Position numbers and translations under genes: made by a program. A DNA stretch of 64,000 bases from Pholis gunnellus (Eukaryota > Chordata > Actinopteri > Perciformes > Pholidae), in assembly GCA_910591455.2 (NCBI GenBank), contig OU342817.1, forward strand, positions 6,161,915-6,225,914. The letters are read 5' to 3'. Shown one piece after another: positions 49,323 to 62,600 of this stretch (position 1 is its first letter; each line of letters starts with the position of its first letter). The notes under the pieces are model-generated. The model saw only the letters and a list, made by a program, of their open reading frames with translations, made no database searches and had not been told where the DNA came from.

Positions 49323-49520
49323 TTACGGATTCACCTTCGCTAACCAAGCTAGCTGGCTTATGCTAACGGGACCCGCCCCCACCGAGCCTCGGTCTGGCAC
49401 TTCTGTTTACAAAACTTCTGTTTACAAAAAGCGAGATGGCAAAGGGCGGAGCCACCCACTTTGAGCTTCCCCTTGGCTCCACAGAAACCTATGACGTCAC
49501 AGACACTACATCCATTTACA
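49323..49520 (+). repeat. Dispersed repeat related to the 11.3 kb element
   Basis: Shares GCGAGATGGC, GGCGGAGCC, and TGACGTCAC followed by ACTACATCCATT with the family at 11.3 kb. It contains a 15-bp exact tandem duplication (ACTTCTGTTTACAAA at 49399 and 49414) and a palindromic CRE-like TGACGTCA (49492-49499). Confidence 0.5.
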
Positions 49521-52500
49521 TTTTATTTTTACCCACACTAAGTTGGTCAGGGTACTTGAGAAGCAGAACAATCAGGACCAGAACACCATAGTTCCTCTGT
49601 GTGAAAATGACCATATTATCTGATGTGAAGGGATTGTTTTGTGTCTGTTATGTTTGGCTCGATGCAAAAGTGTTGTGTAAGAAAACTTGATAATGTTTTT
49701 ATCCGTGGCCTGCATACAAAAACAATAAAATCAGTTACACAAGGACTCTGTGTGAGACTGTTTACCAGCATATCTCTGTATTACAGGCCTTGATCTGCTC
49801 AGCATTCAAATCCTCACTAAGTTTTCGATAGATTTAGCGTTCCCACATTACTAGAATGAGTTGATTTTTATTTCTTTTTTGCAGCGATAGCTAAAAACAA
49901 TTTGTACGAATGTGCACATGAGTTTTTCCGTAAAGTATTCAAGATATAAATCAACATGTGCGCTGGATGGAGCTCACCAGCTACCCACCGAGACAGCATA
50001 CATTGAACATATCAGCCTTTCCAAAAGAAAACAAACCAAGCAGTCCAGTCTGAAAGGTGCGTTTTCTACTTGGCAAAAGTCTGTCACAATGACTGGCCCT
50101 ATGCCTAGGCTGTGATTTATATACGACATCTGCTCTGTTGCTACTTTATCCCATTGTGCAAAATGCTCCGTGGAAAAGAAAATGTTTAAGAAAACCACTG
50201 CACATGCATGCACTCAAACAAGAACGCATGGCCTTTTGTTTAACAGGAAGTAACCCCAGCCACCCTTTAGTGAACTGATTAACTTGGATGTTGCTCTACT
50301 CAAAGAGGTCTAATTGATTTATTCTGTGTTCATGGGCTAAATGGAAAAGGAGTCTGAATGACTCTGCTTTCTTCTTGGTGAATTTCCGTTTCAGCAGAGA
50401 CACTCACGCATTCAAATATGACAAGGAAATTAAAAAGAAATGTGAACGCCCAGAAAAGAGCTTTTTCTGCAAAAAGACTTCAATGCGATAATTTTTACAT
50501 TTCATTCAGCCACACTGCTGTGCTCATGCATTAATGACGTGTGAAACTGCAATCCAGGAATAGACTAAACAAATTGCTCAGCGACAAATGTTTATGTGCT
50601 CGGTTTAGGCTTCAGTCGCGTTCACATCCTGAGTCAGAGCTGCTGCAGCAACAGCCTCTTGGCAGTGCTCTCTCATTAACATATAGGTCTGAAACAGCCT
50701 TCTGCTCACACATTTGATCCCTTTTCAACTAAGGGGCCTAACACCCAAGTTGCTTCAATAGCTTTTATTCCTCACTATGGGGGGGTTTGGTAGGAAACTG
50801 CATTAAAAAAACGGCAGCAGATTCTTTCAATAGCTCAAGATTAAGAGCCAGCATCCCATCGGAGGTTTCAATAAAAAGTGACCTTTTCAAATACCGGGGA
50901 TTTTGTAATTACACTATGTGATATTTATATTCTGACCTGCTCTCATTCATAGAGGTACAGCGCAAAGGTGGCCTGAAGCTGTCAGAGTATTTTATGTCCT
51001 CAGGTCCACGCCAATTGCAGTTATGTAACCTCATTCTCTGCAACTTGAAATGGGCTCATATCATTTGCAAAATCAGGGATGTGATTACATGAGAGGCTTT
51101 ACATCTGAGCGGGTTGATCTGCATCAAATGGTGTGACATTCAAAGTAATGGCTTGAAAGCTGCACCCCTCTGACCCCATTAAGCCAGTGGGCAGAGACAA
51201 AGCTATGACTAGATTTATTTATCTGGTGGGAAATAATATTACATGGCATTAGGTTCTCCTGTCGCCATATTTGTTAGTTTTTTTGGTGTGACGGTATGCC
51301 CCCCTTAGTCACTGTTGCTCTGCCAAACTTTCCTCTCTAGCATGCCACTATGCCGTTTAAAATAACAACGGCGGCAGATTAATCATTCAGAATTTTTAGT
51401 AATTTTTTAAACAACCTTCTATTCAATTCTTCTGTCTCCACCCTCCAAACTATGTACAAAATATGGCTCTTTCTACAGTCCCATGCACACCGCTTAAATA
51501 TGTGAGGAAATCCAACATCTGACAGACCGGCTGTTCCCTCCAGGGAAGGGGTGTAGTGAATAGTCAATTTGCTTGAGGCTAATTTGGTTGCTGACGGATC
51601 ACCACAGAAAAACGAGAGGGCGCCAGATATAAGTCCTGGCCAAGCAGGTTATTAGAATTTCAGCAATAGCCTTGGGACGGTTTTAAACAAGCACCACTAA
51701 TTTGACAATCCCGGGGTATAAGGAAGGTTTGAGTCTTTCTAAAGATAAATCAAATAAAGTGCACCATTCCCAAGAGAGGAGTCCCCTAAACCCCTTGTGG
51801 CAAATGGATCAAGCTTGAACACACGAGCTTAAAGGGGGAAGTGTTGGTCAGGTTTACGAGTCTGTTTTCTAACAGGGCCTTGGTCTGGGCAGTTGAACAG
51901 CAGCCCAGGATTTCCTTGAGCAGAGAACATTAATACACTGTTCAACCTGTCAACAGCTCAAGTATTGCTGCGCATGATTGCATATTGAGTCATTGCTTTG
52001 AAAAATGGATTGAGTGGCATACAGCAGCGAGGCCATTCTTGGCGGATATGTTAAGAGATAAGTGCTCCTTAAAAGTTTCAATGTTGCGATAATGTGGGTG
52101 CCTACGGTGCTGCTATTCATCCAAGAAATGGAAAAGGACATGCACTGTTCTCCTACCAAGTTGGCCTAGTGTGTTTATTGGCATCGTTTTGTGCCAGAGG
52201 CAGTGAATGGGCAGGCCTCTTTCTATGCAGCTGCACAACTCAGCAGTTAAATGAATTTCAGGTTCAGGGATACTCACTTGTATTTGGAGGATAAAAGCTC
52301 ACCCAGAGATTTTTAAGAGGACCAAATGTGGCAACTTGGTGCGGATGAGTTTGTAGGAAGCTTCACGTGAATGGGACTGAACCTCCCATGCATTTTCCTG
52401 TTAATGCCGTCTTCTTACTGCTTTCACCTCTAGTTTATACTTCAATATCAGCTACTTTATAATCGTTCAGGTTCCTCTGTTTGTTTCCTATGATTCAAAA

Positions 52501-55500
52501 TAACTGATAATCCTCGAAAGCACAAACATACCTTGAGCCACCCCGAAGCAGTATCTGCCTCCTGCTGGCTAATGCAGCCTGCTCTCACTAGGGGGACAAT
52601 AAAACAATACAATACACACAATGCAGGGAAGCAGCTCCCAGATTATTTCCTTCCCTTGATAAGGCAGTGGCTACTACAAAATAGGAGACAGGAGAGTCCA
52701 TTTTGCATCCTAAGGGACCAGCAGTCTCTGAGAAGATCCTGTGCGTTTGGCGTCAACACCTGCCCTGTTGCCACCCATGATTTGCCGCCTCAGTTCCCCT
52801 CTCGACCTCCCACTGATTGTCAGCCCTCACTCATTTCCACCGCTGCGCGCACAATGCTTTGGATGTAAGTTTTAGCGCTGACACTCAGGCATCTAGGAAA
52901 TTCTTGCTGTGATATAATTATCTCTCTGCGGCTCTGGGAGGCGTGCCCAGAGTACACACAGTAATTGCTTTATTTTTTGCGCAATCAAGAATCGTCATTT
53001 ATTAAACGCCCTTGAGAGCCATGTGGACTAAGTTATTTGGCTTGTCACAACCTTTTACAGACATATTGGAAAATATATTTCTTAATTAGTATTAAAGCAA
53101 TGAACACACCCATCCTCAGAGGTAATGCAAAGAATCAATCTGATTTTAAAGAGGTACTGCACCCCAAAATCTAACACATTTTTCTCACATTGACAGATGT
53201 CCATAAATATGTTCTCAAACCACTTACGCTTTCTATTCCTATGTTCAGTTGGTTGCATGCACGTACGATGGAGCTTTGTCAAGTATGCTACTTCCGCCGG
53301 ATCTTAACTGTAAGGAGGATAAAGCCCACACGTGTGAGTGTTTTAACAGTGAAAAGAAAATAGAATAGAGTCACTGTAAATAATAGCTTACTGTTAAATT
53401 TCATTAATCCCTTAAGGGCACTTGTGTTTGCAAATACGTCAGGCCAGGAGCTGGCAGGGATGTGGTGCTGTTTAAAGCCACTTGAGCTTATTAACACACA
53501 TGCTCCCACCCCTTTCCCCATGTAGTTCAAGGGCAGTTCCTCATACCACAAGGCCACTCAGAGGAACCTAAATCCCTAAAGGGTCTTTGGGTCTCATCCA
53601 GGAGCTACTCACAATACGATCTTTGATCACTACCACAAAACTGGTATACAGAATGGGATACTGTCCAACACGACAGTTGACCCAGCATTCTCCTACATTG
53701 TTCGAGCCATTCATTTTTACCCTATCAAAGCCCTTGACATCAGGATTTCTTGGAGAAACTTGTGGGAAGGACAAGAGGGGTGCTTTCTCACTTCTAAGCC
53801 AGCAGAATTGTCTCTGTGCAGTGAGGTAGAAGTGAGTTGAGTCATGCAGACATGCGGGAATTTTTGGACTTTTATCATAGATATGGTTAAGGATACACCT
53901 TTATTTAAATCATATTACATTTCTGCTATAATTTACAAAATACTACCTTTATGTCAACTTGTGTTCAGCCTCACTGTTTTTTAACGGTCAGTACTCCTCA
54001 TACATAACTATAAATCATCATAGTAATCAAACATATCCTAACAGTGACTGACACAATGTCACATTAGTTAGTCCAAAGGGGAAACCACAGCCCTGTCCAA
54101 ACATCAACTGCTGCTCAGTAATCTGCATCCTGGCTGACATTTCTGACATTTCTGACATTTCAGTTCATCCTTTCACCAGATAACATTCTTTTGTCTTGTT
54201 CAGCCTTATTTATCTTGGGTGAGGCTGAACGTGGATCTTTTCCAATTCTTCCTTTTTAAAAAAAACAAGTACAATTCTGATGCACTTCATGAAAAAAAAA
54301 AGAGAAACTGTTCATGGGATAGACCTGATTGCTTGCTGCCACCAAGATCTCATGTCAGATCACATCTGCATCCTAACTCCTTGTATTGTTCTTTTATTCA
54401 GGGGGCTGAGGTCCTCTTCAACCGCCCCCCTTAAATCAGACCAACAACGGCAAGAGAACTTAATGTTGCCTTGGCAACACATTTTTCCAGAAAGCATTAA
54501 GATTCATTTATTCATGAGCCCATGTGTACTGTGTGTGTTACATGTTGCAATTAGAGCAAAACGGTAAAACTGGCAAAAGAAAATAAGACAATCCAGCGAT
54601 AAACAATTATAGTGAATGCTTGGTAATGGTGTAAAAGACTAATTAGAAATAAAGTAATAAAGACTCAATTGCTGTAAAAAAAACTAAAACGACAAACTGG
54701 AAAAGCATTTTGTTTAGTTTAGTTCGGCTTTTTATTACAACATAAGGAGGAGCCCAGATGCATTCAAGCACATGAAGCAGTGAACAACATCAAATCATCA
54801 CTAAATAGCAGCTACTGGTCACTGCAAAACCAGTGACTCGTTTTTTCCTTTTAATGAGATATAAAAGCAATTTTCCTGAATGGCCAACACAAATATACCA
54901 TAAAAGGGTGCTTTTGAATATGAAACACTCATCCCCCTGTTGCCTTGAAAGATTCCAGCACCCTAGCAAAGATTAAGCCGGGTGGAGCGGCGGTCATCCA
55001 GCATTAGGAGATCACAGTAGAGGGATTGTAGTTTGCTTTGAAACATGCAGGGGCAGTTTGAGACCACTTTTCGTAAGCGTTGATGCAGTTTTCTCCAATA
55101 TAAACACATTCAGGGACACACTGCTAACAGTGGATGCTTATGTCCTCGACTTAAACCAGGGGAATATGTATTTAAACAAAGATATACCTGGCTAACTCAA
55201 AACATCAAGGCAGTCCTATCATACAGTTCAAACTAGTAAAGGATCGCCACTGCTCCTTGTTTAACTGATGTGTTTGAACCAACAAAATCAACAAGAGGCA
55301 AACTGGTACACACTCAAAGTCAAAATCAAGTCCAAGCTGCTGAAACAGTGCTAACATAGTGAATACCAGCCTTTAAGAAAATACAAACCTTCCGTGTATC
55401 CATCGTGACATCCAGCCTGACATCATTAAAGGTGCTGGTCTTTGACAGAGGCCATAGCAAGATCAGAATAGGAGTTTAGAAAGAGAAAGAACAAAGAAAG

Positions 55501-56274
55501 GGCACACACGAAGGAATACCAGCAGACAGGCCCCCCAGAGAGTCCTTCATGTAGAGCTCAGAGGAAAAAGAGATGTTGAAGATGAGTTGTCAGTAACCTT
55601 AAGTGATCACTGGCATGATTGGCCAATCACAATGGCAAAATATGTTCTTCTTCCCATGGCTCCTTGAGTGACAACATCATTTGTCTGTGTCTTCCAAACT
55701 GTTCTACTGTGACAGGAACGCTAGGGAAAATGGCAGTAAAGGTCTTTTTGTTTTGAGGATGATTGGTAAAACCTACACCAGCGTACTTGCCTACTGCAGT
55801 GGGATGTTTTCCTCGTATCATTATTTAACAAAGATGAACAAAGTTTACAGCAGTCTGTGACAAGGTGCACATTTCACCGATACTAATGTTTCTTTATTTA
55901 CTGGTAAAAAAAAAGGGATACAAAATAGAATAACAGAGAATAACGTATCAAAATGTGTTATGACTACAAAATGTCAAATTATGAGCTTAGTATCATGACA
56001 CAGAACAGTTTTTAATGGAATATCATTGTGAATGTTTAAAATCAGTTTTATATGCTTTTAACCCAAAAGCCACACAAGCATAAATTAAATGTCCATATAA
56101 ATAATAAACCCACAGGAATACACTCTCTCCTCTAATAATGACAGATTTACAAATCACATGGAGCTACACACAAATATTAAAAACTAGCACAGAGTTACAC
56201 CTCCTTCTATTCAGTTTGTCATCTGCATGCCAATAAATGCATCTGCATATTCTCTTCAAAGGATGCTCTATTTT
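49521..56274. other. Intergenic stretch, mostly unique-looking, no gene seen
   Basis: This stretch has few simple repeats. The open frames (for example 52533-52868, 111 codons) have no recognisable domain and no supported splice structure. A short run of three GACATTTCT units lies near 54136-54162. The low repeat density would fit non-coding conserved DNA but that cannot be judged from one sequence. Confidence 0.5.
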
Positions 56275-56650
56275 CTAATTGTGGCAGATATTATGGGGTA
56301 AATTATTCCAGGTTGTTATGGCTCTGTATATGACACTTTTGCAATGAGTTAATCCTTGAGCAGTGGGACTAATGCTGCTCAATATCAGTTTCGTCAGACA
56401 GTAACTGCTGCACGACAACATCTTGTTTTCAACTTGTGAACCACCAGCAGAGGAAATTAATGGGCCCTTTGTGTTGTGTGGGACCATATTTGCAACCGCT
56501 GTCTTCCAACAACTCTCCCATGAAACCTTGGTCTGTAGTGCGCGTACAGTGGGACCATATGTAGCATCACTTGTGTTCCTTCGTGATTATGTAAAGAGCG
56601 GTGCACCAAGCACACGCACACGCTCACTGCCATGTGTGGTATAATGAAGC
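56275..56650 (-). mobile_element. Possible LINE remnant, frameshifted
   Basis: On the minus strand one frame ends with KSVIYRAITTWNNLPHNIC and an overlapping frame upstream reads SLHNHEGTQVMLHMVPLYAH. The WNNLP-type ending resembles the C-terminal end of several non-LTR retrotransposon polyproteins, where a variant of LWNSLP is common. The match is short, and this could be chance. Confidence 0.25.
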
Positions 56651-59600
56651 TCACTGTATGATACGGAAGTCACATTTGTCGTCATCATTTCTGGCCTCTA
56701 ATTAATTGTCTCTTTGGGCATAGTCTAATTTGGTTTTATTGTTTCCCTTCTCAGTATAAAAACAGATGTCCGAACACACCCGTACACAAACCCACACCTA
56801 CTCTATTGTGCATCCACACACTGAACAGATGTACTACACGTACAGTAATGTTGGACTTAATGACCCCTCGCTATTCAGACAAGGAGTTGAATTTCCCTGG
56901 AGCTTATCAGTTGTCATCACACAAATATGTTGCGTCTCCATCTTTTATAAACGTGTTCTAGACGTTGGTTTTGGTCGGTAATGTATACGCGTGGCTCCGG
57001 TGTAGATAGCGTGCTTCCAACGCGTCGTTATTCGAAATGACTCCAACTCAGGAGTTGTCTGTAAGTTGGAATCAAATGTGAACCCAAAATATTTAGAAAG
57101 CTCCCAGCCTGGATAGTAAATTGCTTCGGGTATGCCTGTAAAATCAAGGCTGATGTGGAAAAGATGATTATCTGATTAGTTCTGAAAAAACTCTCCGAGA
57201 CACTGGTACCACTGGAAACTCATGTTTCTTATCTCAAGCATGTTACATGAACGAATATATGTTGTGATGATGTATCATACATCACTACGAAAATGTTCTG
57301 CCCATGGTCTTCCTACAATTCATATAAACATGTATTCATAAATGACTGGAAGAGCTGCTCTCTTTGGAATACAGAAGATCCCTCTGATACCACCATTGTT
57401 GCACGCAAACGTAATTAGAATACAGAGTTCATCTGCCAAAAAGCATTAAAAGCAGCTTAGCGTCTAATAAAATATTGTTTGTTTTAGAAGGGATAACAAC
57501 CCTGTGATTGACCCCACACTAACCTCTAACACAGAGTTGTCTGGTATGGGAGTTGTCTGTGATTTTGTCTTCGGAGTTAAACCCTTTCACAGAGTGTTTT
57601 CACTTCATGGAAGGTAATTGTGACATGACACTCGATGAACTTACAGATAATAAACAACTCTGGTTCCCATCAGCTCCATGGCATCTTTCAGCTCATTGTT
57701 TTTATTTTACAGCCTGCAACTTTATTGCTTTGGTTCAGTCTCACAGCACTCATCAAAGTCATCTCCAACAGCAGCAGTTGTTGGGGACTAGCTGGTAAAC
57801 ATAGTAGAGCATTTTAACAGCTTATCAGGAGTTGGTGGAGAGCAAAACTGAGCTAAAATAAGAGTGTTTATAGGATTTACGCTTACCTAGTGGAAGTAGG
57901 TAATAGGTAAAGGGTATAAAGTAATGCTGATGTTTCTACATGTCTTCTAGGTGTGTATAATAGGTTACTGTTCGCTATACCTAAAGTTTGCTAACATGTT
58001 CATAACAATTGAAAAGGTGACAAAATAACAGTGTTACAGTTTTTTTCACTGCTCACAAGTGATCAAATATGTGATGAATACTGATTTAAATGAAATATTA
58101 TTATGCACATAGTGTGTATTTGTGTGTGATCTTTGGACTGCAGAGATGTGCACATGGATATGCAGTACCTTATAAATCAATAAAAAGAAAGTATTCTCTC
58201 CCTGAGCACTGTTCTAGCTCGTACCTGACAAGGAAAAGGAAATAACACATCAAACTGGCCTCATAAGGGAGATTAGTGTTAAAACTATGTCATTACCCCT
58301 TTTGGATTAAAACCAGAGATGCTGGTACAAAGTTCATTGTCATTCATCAGTTGGCACACCTACATTTTATTATTTTATGAACTTGCTTTCATGCCATGGA
58401 AGTTAATGTTGTCCCAGAGCATCCAGGATGGCAGCTCGCCATGAAAGCCCAATAAAGTCTATTCTCTGGAAAAAAAAAGAAAAAGAAGGTTTTATTGGGA
58501 GACAGCGTCGCCATACAGGACATGTTTATTCTACAATGTGTGAAGCCGTCGTAAAATAATCGTGTATCTTAATTAAGAGCAAATATTGTGTCATTTGAAC
58601 GATCAATTCATCAATTCATTTCGTTTTCTAATGATCTAACATCACGTTCACATTGATCAATGTTCAGCAATGAGTCGCTGAGCTGGGATGAAATCCCAAC
58701 GTGGTTAGTCATGAAGGTCTCCTTGGTGATCTCGCCACAGAGATGCGTAAAACAAGATATGGTCTCCGAAGCGGGAAGAAGTCTATAATGTTGGAGCTGT
58801 TGTCATGGCATCACAGGCCCCTGGCTAAGCCTTTAAAAATGTTTTTGTAAAGGTTCTGTTGAGGTGGGGGACACAGGCGAGGGCCTTTACAATGGTAATA
58901 AATAGGCAAAGAGCCAGGAGACACACGCAACAATTGAGCTGAACTGATCCCCTAATAAAAGGCCCCTCGTGTGTTTGTGAGTCTGCCGGTCTCAAGAGAA
59001 CGCATGGAGGGGAAATATAAATCTCTTCGGAGACAGACACATGTAAGCGTCAGCCCAGCACCAAATTGCAGAGGCTGGTTGGATACACTTCATTTCAAAG
59101 ACACTTCTAACCAAACAAAAAGAGCTGGTTACAGCTGAAATAAATCTTGACAATTCACCACAGTGGCCTCATTTATAGAGTCGAGGAAGCTGCATTTCAT
59201 CTAACGCGTACAAAATCCTTTCAAAGACTAATCGGTTAATGTTTAAAGTTATATGAACCCTCCACAGATAAGACACTTTGATGCTGTTGCAACTATTGTA
59301 AAACAATCGGTGGGTGCTAGAAAAATCATTTGTTGCACTGAATAGGTTGACACACCTTTCCTATACAGAGATAAAGGAGCTGAATACGCAAGCGGGATGT
59401 TAGAGTGAGATGCATTATTCTTTATTGTTGTTACTGTTGTTATTCACACAGCTGTTACACCAAAATCAATTTCAGGAAGAAACAGCAGATCTGCACAGTT
59501 TGCCTATAGGAATTCGCATGCTGACGTCCTGCCAAAATCGATGATCAGTGGTGTGGAAGGGCAGACACGTGCAGAATAAGAGGATATCCTATGATGGTTG

Positions 59601-62600
59601 TTGCAAAAATAAACAGTTTCACCTTCTAACTCGCTAATTACACTCCCACTGTGGAAGTCAGATAAGCCAAAAACCGTGACAGCAGTATTGGACCTGCTAA
59701 TGCGTCCTATCCTTAGCAACCACAGCAAACATTACACCTTGGATATTTCTCAAACAAATAAAAATGACGCAGAGGCAGCAGGAAATTTCTGGGATGTCAT
59801 AATTCACTTGTCTTTTCTAACAATATCTGGACGAAGGGTTGTTACGCCGCATTGGTATTGATGAGAAAAACTGATCAGTCACAGGGTAATTTAAGTTTAC
59901 GTTTCCTTTTCTGTTCAAACACTAATGAGAGGATAGTAGGCTAATTCATCTTTAGTTTGAGATGGTTCAGGTTGGTTGTATAATCCAGTGTGGGGCGGCT
60001 CACCAGCGCACTGACCCGCACTTGCTTTACCAGCAGTCTCATGATTGTGATTTGCTATGAAGCTGTTCACTATAGTGATGAATTCAGAGTGTGTGCAGGC
60101 GGGCGAGATTGTGTATTTGGGTGTTTTCTGGGCAACGCATTCCGACAGTCAAACACATGGTAAGGAATCGGAGCCCTGGCAAATCATTTAAATTGTCTCT
60201 TTTGTTTCTGTCCGCTTTCACACGCTTGCAGCTTTATTCCTCTCCTCGTCAGCGGGAGGCCATTGAAAAGAATGACCTCTCTTGATTAAAACATCTGTGG
60301 AGGGACAATTTATCAACCTTGTGCACCAAACGATTTCTCTTTTTTTGTTTTATTGTAGCCTTAACAAAAAGTTGAATGATGCATAAGGATATGATGCAAG
60401 CAACAATGTGCAGTATTTGTTTTGAAGATTGTTTCCTTTGGACACAAAATACCTTGTGACCAAACTGTAATTAGATAAGTTTGAGCAATTAGTAAAATGA
60501 GTTCCTGACTGCCACAGGCGGTTTTATGGGTCACTGGGCATCTGCGTTGTCCATGCTCCTCAAACTCGAACCCATCAGTCGCTTTGTTCAAACGCCAACC
60601 CACAGTTTTCCCGACAAAAACTCAGAAAATGTGTGTTTTGATTCTATCTACGGTGTGGCAGGATGAGGAGACTGACGTCTGAAAGATAAAGTGAGTCAAA
60701 CCGAGCTGTTCAAACCGTCTTGTCAAGCTTTTACTAAATTACTTTTGTTATTTATTGTGACCTGACAATTACAACAATAAAACATGGCTTGAAAGCAGAT
60801 CTAATATTTGGAATGGCATTTCCCAAACCACAAGTCGTCCATCATGTCCTGCTTTCAACCACAGCGGTGGATTTAACCCATTTTTATGTTTTGTTTTTTC
60901 TTTCTGCTTTTCTTTTAGTGCAAGAATATTGATACTTTACTGATGCCGATGGGAACTGGAAATGAACTGGTGTCGTCTTGCATGAAGTATTTTTTTTTTT
61001 CTCATCAAAGAGGGAATCCTCTCACATCCACCCAACAATAAATCTCAGCTGTTGGCTGCATATTCAAATGTTGCAATATTGAAGCAAACAGCAATGTTCT
61101 GGAAAACTGGGTTTCACTCCGCAGTACCTCACTACTGCTTAATCAATCTGCAGACTTTTATTGTAGTTGCTACAATTATTTATGGCTGTATGTACAATAT
61201 GCATGCATGGTTGGATTCTTGTAGCGTAACCGCAGCGACCTCTGCGCATGGTATGTGTCACCTTTTGAACCTAAATACCTGACAAAGTCATGTGATTATC
61301 AAGCCCACCGTGACCTTCTCCTCCCCTTGACATGTACTCTCTGCTGCTGTTATAGCCATCAGCTCCATTAGCTGGAAATGTTCGAGGCTTTCACAACATT
61401 TATTTCAACTCTTAAATAAATTACTCACACAGGGCTGCTCAGTGTGTTTACACGTTGGGTGTTTTTAGGCATTCTGCACATTCCTCTATTTGTGGTCTGA
61501 ACAGCTCACAAGTGACAAGATATGGTTTAGAGAAGATATACGCTGGAGTCTGATGAGATGCAGAGATAGCAATCATGCGGTAAACTGTGAAATATTTGTG
61601 CAATCACTTACCATAACTGATGTTCAAAATTTGGCAAAGTTTGGCACCTCCCTTAGTATCATAGCAGCCATCAAGTTTGCTTTTTTAATATTAGTAAGTC
61701 ATTACTTGCTGACCTTCTCTGCTGACAGCTCGCTGGAGCACACTGCTTTTAAAGTGTTTGAGAGGATACACTGCATGCATCCAGCCATAAACATGCCAAA
61801 CATTCACCACTCCAGCATACACACAATTTATTCAGTGATTCCGTCAAAAAACTCTCAACGTAGTCCTCGGGCCACACCTGCCTCTGGAACTTGTTGCTCC
61901 AGTAACACTCTTGTACACTAGATCTGGTTATGGATTCAAGAACATGTAGTACAACTGCGACAGAGCAGACTTGGAACAACATGTGCACCGACAAATCTAG
62001 CTTGAGGGCTGGTTTCGGAAATGTTCCTTTATCCAACCACATCGATCTCTTGAGCTCAGGATTTCACTCTAAGAAGAAAACTGTGAGCGTTGAGTAACAG
62101 ATGAGAGGCAGCAGCTCCTCACTGCATCAGTCGTTACTTATTAGCAGGGTAACAATAACCAAACACCTGGATTATTTATCAATCTTTAAATTATTGTAAT
62201 CTACCTTCTTATACTCTTTTGATTAAGTAAGGCCAAACAATAATATGGAGGCAAAACTGATTTCTTTTTCTAAAAGAGGAGGAAAGGTGATGGGATTCAT
62301 CGGCCACCATTTGCCTTTTCCTATTTTGTTGCAGTAATAAAATGCTTCATGTTGGCTACCACACTTATCTCAATTATCAAACAAATCCGGGTTTGTTTTG
62401 CTTCATAAACAGTATTTTTACTTATGATACTTTAAATTGGTTTAGCTAATAATAATTCAGTGCTTTCTCTTAACTTTTACTAATTTTGAACGTGAGACTT
62501 TTACAAACAATGGAGTATTTTGTACATCGTTGAATGTGAATACTTCTTACACCTCCGTCTTATACTGATAAAAGTAAACAGCCACCAAACGTAACTTGAA

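Noticed and set aside
52533..52868. 111-codon plus-strand open frame
   Set aside because: No domain, no conserved motif, no convincing splice sites at its borders.
55627..55821. Minus-strand frame with an exon-like look (QFGRHRQMMLSLKEPWEEEH)
   Set aside because: It could not be tied to any known protein, and no supporting neighbouring exon was found. It may be a transposon scrap or chance.
61490..61921. 143-codon plus-strand open frame, the longest outside crhr2
   Set aside because: Composition and sequence show no family resemblance, and length alone is expected by chance in 64 kb read in six frames.
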